Shown piece after piece: positions 1 through 8,200 of a stretch of 33,436 bases of DNA. The number at the start of each line of letters is the position of its first letter. The first letter of the stretch is position 1. Below the pieces are notes generated by a model that was not told where the DNA came from, ran no database searches, and saw only the letters and a list, made by a program, of their open reading frames with translations. Location: contig JAHKAL010000046.1 of assembly GCA_018826545.1 (NCBI GenBank), positions 1 to 33,436 on the forward strand. Reading direction: 5' to 3'. The DNA comes from Patescibacteria group bacterium. GTDB taxonomy: Bacteria; Patescibacteriota; Microgenomatia; UBA8517. A program made the translations under genes and the position numbers.

Positions 1-151
1 CTAATTGGATTGCCCAATATCCATCTTTTTTTATATTTTTAATATACGTAACAACACAAGGACCTGCAGATACCTTGGTAATAGGAACTCTGCGTCCTTC
101 AATAAAAGACTGACTCATTGTTTGTTTTAATCCTAAAATTGTTTTTAACAT
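1..151 (-). CDS. rplC: Large-subunit ribosomal protein uL3 (N-terminal 50 residues, cut by window edge)
   Basis: Ribosomal protein L3 binds 23S rRNA early in large-subunit assembly. The 50 residues visible begin MLKTILGLKQTMSQSF and continue through VSAGPCVVTYIK and DGYWAIQLG. These match the family start, in which a short 'K-x-x-G-x-K-x-x-M-T-Q' strand is followed by 'V-x-A-G-P-C-V-V' and 'D-G-Y-x-A-x-Q-L-G'. The gene runs off the left edge. The first ATG (149-151) is preferred because it gives the usual seven or so residues before the glycine; a second in-frame ATG lies 11 codons on. The order rpsJ then rplC is the normal start of the S10 operon, but here a 156-nt gap with its own promoter and a terminator hairpin separates them, so rplC is probably controlled separately from rpsJ. 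Confidence 0.93.
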   Translation of the reverse strand, partial: MLKTILGLKQTMSQSFIEGRRVPITKVSAGPCVVTYIKNIKKDGYWAIQL

Positions 152-164
152 TTTTTTGAAACAC

Positions 165-189
165 AAAAAAAAGGTGCCGGAGGCACCTT
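165..189 (-). terminator. Intrinsic terminator/attenuator in the rplC leader
   Basis: On the minus strand a perfect 8-bp stem AAGGTGCC/GGCACCTT (plus 182-189 and 171-178) closes a 3-nt loop and runs into eight T residues (165-172). This is a textbook Rho-independent terminator. It ends only about 13 nt before the rplC start codon and lies downstream of a good promoter, so it must either be an attenuator for rplC or end transcripts arriving from rpsJ. Confidence 0.85.
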
Positions 190-252
190 ACTAAAGGTAC
201 TTTTCCGAACCCACCTCACGTGGTGATTTTAGACGAACTATCCACGATGGGC
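183..252 (-). promoter_or_regulatory. Structured rplC leader with antiterminator stem
   Basis: Downstream of the promoter the leader can form a stem CGTGG/CCACG (minus-strand order, plus 242-246 with 219-223). It can also form an alternative CACC/GGTG hairpin. Further on, GTACCTT-TAGT-AAGGTGC (plus 194-200 with 183-189) is a 7-bp stem with one G-U pair and a four-base loop. Its 3' half is the 5' half of the terminator, so the two stems exclude each other. That is the architecture of a ribosomal-protein leader or riboswitch. I do not recognise the family; L3 or another product of this operon acting as ligand is an inference. Confidence 0.55.
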
Positions 253-254
253 AA

Positions 255-283
255 ATTATATCAAATGAGGCTAAACTAAACAA
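255..283 (-). promoter_or_regulatory. Sigma70-like promoter for rplC
   Basis: Minus strand: -35 TTGTTT (278-283), 17-nt spacer, perfect -10 TATAAT (255-260). Predicted start near 247-249. It lies in the gap after rpsJ and points at rplC. Confidence 0.7.
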
Positions 284-307
284 GAGATATAAATATTTTA
301 AAATTAC

Positions 308-616
308 TTACATCTTTATTTCAATTGAGACACCTGCGGGTAGATCAAGATTAGATAGAGAATCTATAGTTCTTTCTGAAGGATCCAAAATATCAATTAA
401 TCTTTTATGAACTAAAATCTCAAAATGTTCTTGAGCATCTTTATCTGTAAATGGAGATTTCTTAACAGACATTAAAGTTCTTTTTGTTGGTAAGGGAATG
501 GGGCCTACAATTTTTGCACCGGTTGCCAAAGCACTATCTAATATCTTAGCTGCCGCATCATCAATTACGCGGTGATCATAACTCTTAAGTTTGACTCTAA
601 GTCTTCCTGCTGGCAT
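308..616 (-). CDS. rpsJ: Small-subunit ribosomal protein uS10
   Basis: S10 is a 30S head protein; its long loop also binds NusB in antitermination complexes. The 102-residue product has the family's usual length and its landmarks: RVKLKSYDHRVID at the start, GAKIVGPIPLPTKR in the long loop, then SPFTDKDAQEHFE and the VSIEIKM end. The ATG at 614-616 gives a standard N-terminus with a short MPAG lead. It starts 26 nt after tuf ends, so it is probably cotranscribed with tuf, the str-to-S10 junction seen in many bacteria. The stop is TAA. Nothing in the protein looks unusual. Confidence 0.97.
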   Translation of the reverse strand: MPAGRLRVKLKSYDHRVIDDAAAKILDSALATGAKIVGPIPLPTKRTLMSVKKSPFTDKDAQEHFEILVHKRLIDILDPSERTIDSLSNLDLPAGVSIEIKM

Positions 617-642
617 ATATTCCGGTTAAGGTGCTAAAAAAA

Positions 643-1842
643 TTAGGCAATTATTTTGGAAATGGCTCCTGCACCAACTGTGCTACCTCCTTCACGGATA
701 GCAAAACGGAGACCTTCTTCCATTGCCACTGGTTGAATCAATTTGACTTTCATTTTTGCATTGTCTCCAGGCATTACCATCTCAATACCTTCTGGAAGAG
801 ATACTTCTCCTGTTACATCTGCTGTTCTTATGTAAAATTGAGGTTTATATCCAGTGAAAAAAGGAGTATGTCTTCCACCTTCTTCTTTTGAGAGAATATA
901 AACTTCTGCCTCAAATTCTGTAGAAGGAGTTATTGATCCTGGCTTAGCCAAAACCTGTCCTCTTTCAACATCTTTTTTCTCAATTCCCCTTAAGAGTACA
1001 CCAACATTGTCACCTGCAATTGTTTCGTCTAATGTTTTTCTAAACATTTCAAGACCTGTTACAACTGCTTTTTTAGTATCTTTAAGCCCAACAATTTCAA
1101 TTTCTTCATTAAGTTTCAACTTTCCTCTTTCAACTTTCCCTGTAACTACAGTTCCCCTTCCTTGAATTGAGAAAACATCTTCAACATGCATCAAGAATGG
1201 TTTATCAACATCTCTTTTTGGTTCAGGGATAAAAGTATCTACAGCATCCATTAGAGCTATAATTTGTTTTTCTGCTTCTGGATCTCCTTCTAAAGCTTTC
1301 AAGGCTGAACCTTTAATTATTGGAGTTTCATCTCCTGGAAACTTATATTTCTTAAGAAGATCTCTAACATCTGCTTCAACCAAGTCAATAATTTCAGGAT
1401 CATCAACTGCATCACATTTATTCAAGAAAACCACCAATGCTGGAACATTAACTTGTCTTGCCAAAATAACATGTTCTCTTGTTTGAGGCATTGGTCCATC
1501 AGCTGCAGAAATAACTAAAATAGCACCATCCATTTGTGCAGCACCTGTAATCATGTTTTTGATATAATCCGCATGTCCTGGTGCATCTATATGAGCATAG
1601 TGGCGTTTTGCTGTTTCATACTCAATATGAGAAATGTTGATTGTAACTCCTCTTTCTTTTTCTTCTGGAGCATTATCAATTTCATCAAATTTTAAAACTT
1701 TTGTCTCATTCCCTGGTTGTTTAGATAAGACTGAAGTAATAGCAGCGGTTAAAGTAGTTTTTCCATGATCAACATGCCCAATAGTCCCAACATTTACGTG
1801 TGGTTTTGATCTGTCAAATTTTTGTTTTGCTACTCCTGCCAT
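643..1842 (-). CDS. tuf: Elongation factor Tu
   Basis: EF-Tu is the GTPase that delivers aminoacyl-tRNA to the ribosomal A site. The 399 residues are full length. The G domain carries GHVDHGKT (residues 22-29), DAPGHADY, and NKCD as the guanine-specificity motif. The beta-barrel domains follow, with GRGTVVTGKVERG, then the C-terminal TDVTGEVSLP-like stretch (here TADVTGEVSLPEG) and VGAGAISKI end. The start is ATG at 1840-1842 with no clear Shine-Dalgarno sequence ahead of it. It follows fusA after a 171-nt gap that contains a strong promoter, so tuf can be expressed independently of the str operon, as expected for one of the most abundant proteins. Confidence 0.98.
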   Translation of the reverse strand: MAGVAKQKFDRSKPHVNVGTIGHVDHGKTTLTAAITSVLSKQPGNETKVLKFDEIDNAPEEKERGVTINISHIEYETAKRHYAHIDAPGHADYIKNMITGAAQMDGAILVISAADGPMPQTREHVILARQVNVPALVVFLNKCDAVDDPEIIDLVEADVRDLLKKYKFPGDETPIIKGSALKALEGDPEAEKQIIALMDAVDTFIPEPKRDVDKPFLMHVEDVFSIQGRGTVVTGKVERGKLKLNEEIEIVGLKDTKKAVVTGLEMFRKTLDETIAGDNVGVLLRGIEKKDVERGQVLAKPGSITPSTEFEAEVYILSKEEGGRHTPFFTGYKPQFYIRTADVTGEVSLPEGIEMVMPGDNAKMKVKLIQPVAMEEGLRFAIREGGSTVGAGAISKIIA

Positions 1843-1870
1843 ATTTTGTTATTTTAATACAAATTGATAC

Positions 1871-1883
1871 GGGCTTCAAGCCC
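1871..1883 (-). promoter_or_regulatory. Stem-loop in tuf 5' leader
   Basis: GGGCTTGAAGCCC on the minus strand can fold as GGGC/GCCC with a five-base loop, and flanking ATAC/GTAT can extend it across a bulge. It lies in the predicted tuf leader, about 30 nt before the start codon. No T-run follows, so it is not a terminator; a role in mRNA stability or translation is possible. Confidence 0.4.
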
Positions 1884-1899
1884 ATATTGTATAGACGAC

Positions 1900-1929
1900 A
1901 TTATACTCAAGCCTAAATAAGCCTGTCAA
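1900..1929 (-). promoter_or_regulatory. Strong sigma70-like promoter for tuf
   Basis: Minus strand: perfect -35 TTGACA (1924-1929), 18-nt spacer, perfect -10 TATAAT (1900-1905). Predicted start near 1892-1894, giving a leader of about 50 nt. This is one of the two best promoters in the window. Confidence 0.8.
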
Positions 1930-2013
1930 GCGGTAATACTATTACATTCCTCAATTTTTCAATAGCCCTTCTTAACAAGAAACCTTAAATTAAATAAATA
2001 AACTTTGCTAGAA

Positions 2014-4182
2014 TTATCTTCTTGGCATTTCAACTTTACCTGCTTTTGAAACAATATTTTCTGTAATATTTTTTGGTACTTCATTATAATGACTTGGCTC
2101 CATATAATATGATGCTCTTCCTTGAGATAAAGATCTAAGTTTGGTAGCATAACCGGATAATTCTGCTAAAGGTGCCTCAGCAAGTACAACAGTTATCATT
2201 CCTCTTTTTTTCGTACCCTGAATCTGAGCTCTTTTTGCAGATAAATCACCAATAACATCTCCCATAAATTCTTCTGGTGTTGAAACTTCTATTTTCATTA
2301 TTGGTTCCAAAAGAATCATTTCTGCTTTTCTTGCAGCTTCTTCCAAAGCTAAAGACCCTGCAATTTTAAAGGCTATTTCTGAAGAATCAACATCATGATA
2401 ACTTCCATCAAATACTGCAACTTTCATATCAACCATAGGAAAACCTGCCAAAATTCCATTTTCCATTTTTTCTTTGACACCTTTTTGAATTGGAGAAATA
2501 AATTCAGAAGGAATCGCTCCACCTCGTATTTCTGATTTAAATTCATAACCTTCTCCTCTTGCCTTTGGTTCAATTCTTAATAAACAATGTCCATACTGTC
2601 CACGACCTCCGGTTTGCCTTATATACTTTCCTTCACCTTCAGCAATCTTTTTAATTGTTTCTTTATAAGCAACTTGTGGAGCTCCAGTTGTAGCTTCAAC
2701 ATTAAATTCTCTTTTCATTCTATCAACTAAAACTTCAAGCTGCAGCTCTCCCATTCCTGCGATAATTGTTTGTCCTGTTTCTTGGTTTGATTTAATTCTA
2801 AAAGTTGGATCTTCATCTGAAAGTTTCCCTAAAGCTATACCCATTTTTTCTTGATCAGCTTTAGTTGCAGGCTCAATAGCAAGAGAAATAACAGGTTCAG
2901 GAAAACTAATTGATTCCAAAACAATTGGATTTTCAATATTACAAATCGTATCTCCTGTTGTAGTATCCCTAATACCCACAACCACTACTATCTCTCAAGC
3001 AAAAGCTTCTTTGACAAGTTCTCTTTGATCAGCATGCATTAAAACTAGTTTTCCAATTCTTTCTTTGATTTGCTTTGTTGAATTGGATACTTCTTGACCT
3101 GCTGAAACTTTTCCTGAATAGATCCTCAAATATACCAATCTTCCGACATGTGGATCTGTCATAACTTTAAAAGCTAAGGCTGAAAACTTTTCTTCATTTT
3201 TTCTGTGCCTAATTTCTTTTTCTCCAGTTTTCGGGTTAACACCTTCAATTGCTAACAAATCTAAAGGAGATGGTAAATATTCAACTACACCCCTAAGAAG
3301 AAGTTGAGCTTCAGCAGTTCTGTTGTCTCCTCCAAAAATTGGAAAGAATTTAACTGCAATTACTCCCTTTCTTATCGCTTTTTTTATTTCTTCAGAAGTT
3401 GGTTCTTGCCCTTCTAAAAACTTAGTTAAAGTAATATCGTCAAATTCTGAAACTTTTTCAATTAATTCTTTTCTATATTTTTTGGCTTGGTCAACTAATT
3501 CAGTCGGAATTTCACTTTCAGTTAATTTGTTATCTTCCAAAGAAGAATAGGTCAGTGCCTTCATTGTAATTAAATCAACTACTCCTTTATGTTCATGCTC
3601 TATGCCTATCGGAATAGTTACAGCAGCAGCATTTGCACCTAATCTTTCTCTTATTGATTTAATACTTCCTTCAAAATCCGCACCGATGAGATTAAGTTTA
3701 TTTAATACACAAATTCGCGGAACTTTATATTTATCAGCTTGATGCCAAACAGTTTCTGATTGGCTTTCTACTCCGGTCCTACCATCAAAAACCATCAATG
3801 CTCCATCCAAAACTCTTAAAGATCTTTCAACTTCTGCTGTAAAATCAATATGACCTGGAGTATCAATAATATTTATTCTGTAATGACCTTTTTCTACTGA
3901 TGAATCATTCATTAAATCCCAAAATGTAGTAATAGCAGCTGACATAATTGTAATTCCACGCTCACGTTCCTGTGCCATCCAATCTGTAACAGTAGTTCCT
4001 TCATCAACACTACCTAATTTATAAGTTTTCCCTGTCTCAAAAAGAATTCTTTCAGTAGTAGTAGTTTTTCCAGCATCAATATGAGCAATAATCCCCATAT
4101 TTCGGATTTTTTCCAATGGTACATCACGGTCTTTTGTGGCCGTCATTATCATAGCTGATTTCTTCTTTTGTACTTCTGCCAT
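2014..4182 (-). CDS. fusA: Elongation factor G, read through one in-frame TGA (codon 396)
   Basis: EF-G is the GTPase that drives ribosomal translocation and, with RRF, ribosome recycling. The N-terminal part (codons 1-395) has AHIDAGKTT, DTPGHIDF, NKLN (usual NKMD) and domain II. The C-terminal part has FPEPVISLAIEP, the domain IV loop GGRGQYGH, and the GYATKLRSLSQGRA end. The two parts are in the same frame, separated only by TGA at 2995-2997, which stands where other EF-Gs have the glycine of 'AGDI' (here FA-UGA-EIVVVVGIRD). No frameshift is needed. The downstream half has no plausible start of its own. The gene may carry a point mutation, decode UGA as glycine, or contain a sequence error. 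The full product is 722 residues, slightly longer than usual because of an N-terminal extension; later in-frame ATGs (codons 11 and 13) are alternative starts. Confidence 0.88.
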
Positions 4183-4191
4183 TTTTTAATT

Positions 4192-4222
4192 AAAACAAAA
4201 GGTTTTCCTTTAAATTAAACCT
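4192..4222 (-). promoter_or_regulatory. Possible attenuator hairpins in fusA leader
   Basis: Minus strand: AGGTTT/AAACCT (plus 4217-4222 with 4200-4205), six base pairs with an 11-nt loop, followed by T-rich sequence. Inside it AAAGG/CCTTT (4207-4211 with 4198-4202) forms a competing hairpin with a loop of four. Both are AT-rich and weak. The T-rich tract ends about 10 nt before the fusA start codon. Confidence 0.35.
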
Positions 4223-4229
4223 CTGAGAA

Positions 4230-4259
4230 ATTTTACCAATTAAATACTTACAAAAACAA
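4230..4259 (-). promoter_or_regulatory. Candidate promoter for fusA
   Basis: Minus strand: -35 TTGTTT (4254-4259), 18-nt spacer, -10 TAAAAT (4230-4235), lying between rpsG and fusA. The match is moderate in very AT-rich sequence. Confidence 0.4.
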
Positions 4260-4266
4260 TTATTTG

Positions 4267-4746
4267 TTACCATCTGAAGTGGGCAAATGCACGATTCGCT
4301 TCAGCCATTCTTTCAGAATCCGTCTTCTTTTTAACTGCTGCACCATCTCCTTTTATGGCATCCAAAATTTCTGCTGCTAATTTTTCTGCAAAAGTTTTAT
4401 ATTCTTTACTATCTCTTAATCTTGTAGCATTAACCAACCATCTAATTGCCAAAGAATCTCTTCTTGAACCTCTTACTGTCATAGGAACTTGATAAGCAGC
4501 TCCACCAACTCTTCTTGAACGAACTTCCATTGTAGGCCTTATATTATCAAGTGCTTTATTAAACACTTTATCAGGATCTTCTTTTGTTTTTTCTTTAACA
4601 ATTTCAAATGCTTTATAAATCTGTTTTTGGGTTACAGATTTTTTACCATCCTTCATACTTCTATTAATAAGTTTAGTAACTAATATATCTAAATATATTG
4701 GGTCTGGTTCAATTTTTCTTACTTTAACAAAACCTTTTCTACTCAT
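4267..4746 (-). CDS. rpsG: Small-subunit ribosomal protein uS7
   Basis: S7 organises the head of the 30S subunit and lines the E site. The 159-residue product shows the family's marks: LINRSMKDGKKS, KALDNIRPTMEVRSRRVGGA, YQVPMTVRGSRRDSLAIRWL and the SERMAEANRAFAHFRW end. The frame stays open 73 codons further upstream, but that extension overlaps rpsL and has no S7 character. The ATG at 4744-4746 gives the standard MSRKG start and lies 4 nt after the rpsL stop. It belongs to the rpsL-rpsG-fusA str cluster, here directly behind rpoB-rpoC. Confidence 0.97.
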   Translation of the reverse strand: MSRKGFVKVRKIEPDPIYLDILVTKLINRSMKDGKKSVTQKQIYKAFEIVKEKTKEDPDKVFNKALDNIRPTMEVRSRRVGGAAYQVPMTVRGSRRDSLAIRWLVNATRLRDSKEYKTFAEKLAAEILDAIKGDGAAVKKKTDSERMAEANRAFAHFRW

Positions 4747-4750
4747 AGCT

Positions 4751-5209
4751 TTAAGCTTGTGGCACCTCAGCTGCTGGTACTGCAACTTGAGTTTTTGAAG
4801 CTCCTCCTTTCTTTGTTCCATATCTACTTCTTCCGGTCTGTCTTCCAACAACACCTGTAGTATCAAATTTCCCTCTAACAATATGGTATTTAACACCTGG
4901 CAAATCCTTAACCCTTCCTCCTCTAACCATAACAATTGAATGTTCAGCAAGTTCATGTCCTTCACCGGGAATATAGGCTGTTATTTCCTGTTTATTGGAA
5001 AGTCTGACTCTTGCAACTTTTCTCAAAGCTGAATTAGGTTTTTTAGGAGTCATCGTTCTAACAGACAAAACCACTCCTCTTTTGAAAGGAGATGTTTGTT
5101 CACTAAATTTTCTATCTTTTGAATTAAACCAACGTCTTAAAGCAGTTGTTTTATTCTTTTTAAGAATTGTTTTTCTTCCTTTTCTAACTAATTGAGATGT
5201 TGTTGGCAT
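4751..5209 (-). CDS. rpsL: Small-subunit ribosomal protein uS12
   Basis: S12 sits at the 30S decoding centre and affects accuracy. The 152 residues include MPTTSQLVRKGR, MTPKKPNSALRKVARVRL, GEGHELAEHSIVMVRGGR and KDLPGVKYHIVRGKFDT, all highly conserved. The protein is longer than the usual 124-137 residues because of an extra C-terminal tail after RSRYGTKK, ending KTQVAVPAAEVPQA, which is rich in Ala, Val and Pro. It starts 4 nt after the rpoC stop and ends 4 nt before rpsG, so the three are almost certainly cotranscribed. Confidence 0.97.
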   Translation of the reverse strand: MPTTSQLVRKGRKTILKKNKTTALRRWFNSKDRKFSEQTSPFKRGVVLSVRTMTPKKPNSALRKVARVRLSNKQEITAYIPGEGHELAEHSIVMVRGGRVKDLPGVKYHIVRGKFDTTGVVGRQTGRSRYGTKKGGASKTQVAVPAAEVPQA

Positions 5210-5213
5210 AATT

Positions 5214-8200
5214 TTATTTTACTTGATTAGGTATAATAGCTCTCTCAGGAGTTACTGGTATTAATCTTCCTATTATTACATTTTCTTTAAGTCCAACCAA
5301 TTTATCTTCTTTTGCCATTAAAGAAGCAGTCGTAAGTACATCTGTTGTTTGTTCAAAAGATGCAGCTGAAAGCCAGCTCTCTGTATTTAAAGCTCTTCTT
5401 GTTATTCCTAAAATAATCTGTTGTGCTGATGCAGGTTCGCCACCTTCAGCAAGAATTTTTTCATTTTCTTCTTCAAAAGAAGTTTTATCGATTAAATCTC
5501 CTGGTAGAAATAGTGTGTCACCAGAAGTTAATATTCTAACTTCATCGCTCATTTTTCTAATCATAACTTCAAAATGTTTATCGTTAATAGGTATTCCTTG
5601 ATTTTCATAAACTTTTTGAATTTCACCAACTAAATATTCCTGTGCGGCCCTTAGACCTTTTATCATCAATATTTCTTTAATATCCAAACTTCCAGATGAC
5701 AATTGTGTCCCTGCATCAATAAGTTGTTTATCTTCAACTATTAATTGACTCGTTTTGGGAACAATATATTCTCTTTCTTCTTTTGGTTTAGTATTAACAG
5801 AAGTTACTTTTACTTTCCATCCTTCTTCAGAATCAGCGATAGTTACCTTTCCAGCAATTTCAGACATTGGAGAAAATACTTTTGGAACTCTAGATTCAAA
5901 TAATTCTTCAACTCTAGGGAGACCTTGAGTAACATCCAAGCCAATTGTTCCACCAGAGTGCTTTGTCCTTAAAGTAAGCTGAGTACCTGGTTCACCAATA
6001 GATTGAGCGGCAATAACACCAACTGGTGTACCAACATCCACTAATTTTTTGTTAGATAAATCCAAACCATAACATTTTTTACATATTCCGTATCTTAATC
6101 CACAAGTTAATGGAGATCTAACTTTTACTTCGGTTACACCTACTAAATTAATCTCTTTTGCCTGCTCTTCACTAATAAAATCACCTTTTGCAACAATTAC
6201 TTTTTTAGTTTTTGGATTTACAACTTCCTCTACTGCATATCTACCAAAAATTCTTAGATTAAAAACATTCGGCCTTGTTATCTTTTTAATAATTAAACCT
6301 TCTTGAGTTTTACAATCTTCATCTCTCACAATAACGTCATGTGCGACATCAACAAGTCTCCTTGTAAGATAACCCGCATCTGCAGTTTTAAGAGCAGTAT
6401 CAGTAAGACCTTTTCTTGAACCTCTTGAGGAAGTAACATACTCAAAAACTGAAAGACCTTCTTTGAAATTAGATTTAGTAGGCAATTCAACAATATTACC
6501 TAAAGGATCAACTACCAAACCTCTTATGGCTGCAAGTTGTTTTACCTGCTCTTTTGAAGCTCTACCCACTTTTGCATCTATTACTAATCTTATAGGAGAA
6601 TTTTTATCCAAATTATTCCAAGTTTTTTCTGCTAAATCTTCAGTTACATCAATCCATACTCCCTGAGACAATCTTTTCTTTTCTTCTATTGTAATAAGAC
6701 CTTGTTCAAAATTAGTTTCTATCTCTGCAACTTTTTTCTCTGCTTCAGCCAAAATCTTAGCTTTTTCAGGTAGAATTTGAGCATCGTTTATTCCAAAAGA
6801 AATTCCTGAAATAGTTCCACCTTTAAAACCAAGGGTTTTTATTGCATCGATCATTTCAACAACTTTTTCTTTATCTTCCATAGAATAGGCTTTACTGAAA
6901 AGACTTTTAATTACAGATGATGTGACAGCTTCATTTAGAAAATCAAATTCATTAGGCAAAGCTTCATTAAAAAGTATTCTTCCCACTGTTGTTTCAATGA
7001 TTTTTCCATCATGTCTTACTGAAATTGTCTGTCTTAATTCTACTTTTCGAGACTGATAAGCAGTTATTGCCTCTTCAAAATCAGCATATATACTTCCATA
7101 AGGAGCTATTCTTGAATCTCCACTTGTTAAATAATAGACACCCAATGCCATCTCTTTTGATGCCGGAGTAGAAACTGGGGAACCGTCAGATGGTCTTAAA
7201 AGATTGCGTTTCGGAAGCATTAATTCAATTGCTTCAGATACAGCTTTTTTAGATAAAGGAACATGAACAGCCATTTGATCTCCATCAAAATCAGCATTAA
7301 AACCTGAACAAATCGCTGGATGAATTCTAATGGCACTTCCTTCAATTAAGATTGGATAAAAAGCCTGAATACCTAATTTATGCAAAGTAGGAGCACGATT
7401 CAAAAGAACAGGGTGATTTTTTGTAATTTCCTCCAAAATATCAAAAACCTCTGCAGGTCTCCTTTCAAGCATATTTTTCGCACTTCTAACGTTTGGAGCA
7501 ATTGCTTGAGCAATCATCTCTCTTAAAACAAAAGGTTTAAACATCTCCAATGCCATTTCTTTTGGTAAACCACATTGATTAAGTTTAAGTTCTGGTCCAA
7601 CAATAATTACACTTCTTCCTGAATAATCAACTCTTTTTCCTAAAAGATTCTGTCTAAATCTACCTTTCTTCCCTTTTAGTATGTCTGAAAGACTTCTTAA
7701 AGCTAGCTTTCCACGACCACGCCTTACAGCTTTTCTTTGAGATGAATCAATTAAAGAATCAACTGCTTCCTGCAACATTCTTTTCTCATTTCTTAAAATA
7801 ATCTCAGGTGCTCCTAAACCAATAAGGTGTTTTAATCTATTATTCCTATTGATTACTCTTCTATAAAGATCATTTAAATCACTAGTTGCAAATCTTCCAC
7901 CAGAAAGCTGAACCATTGGTCTCAAATCTGGAGGTAAAACTGGAAGTACTCTCAAAATCATCCATGGAGGATTAATTTTTGCTCTTCTTAAACCGTCAAT
8001 TAGTTTTAATCTTTTGGCAAGTTTTACAAACTTTGAACCTGTTCCTTTTGTTTCATCAATTTGAGTTCTTAAATCAACTGCAATTTTATCAATATCAACT
8101 TTTTCTATTGCAGCCAAAACTGCCTCAGCTCCCATTTTTGCAGTCATAAAACCTTCCGCTTCATAAGAAGAAAGACTTTCATATTCTTCCTCTGATAAAA

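Noticed and set aside
2014..2985. A separate gene for the C-terminal half of EF-G starting at GTG 2985
   Set aside because: No Shine-Dalgarno sequence precedes it, it would begin in the middle of domain II, and it is in the same frame as the upstream half with only one stop between.
2995..2997. Selenocysteine at the fusA UGA
   Set aside because: The aligned residue in EF-G is glycine, not cysteine, and no convincing SECIS-like hairpin is visible just downstream.
4747..4965. N-terminal extension of S7 (73 codons)
   Set aside because: It lies in another frame over the conserved rpsL gene and has no S7 sequence.
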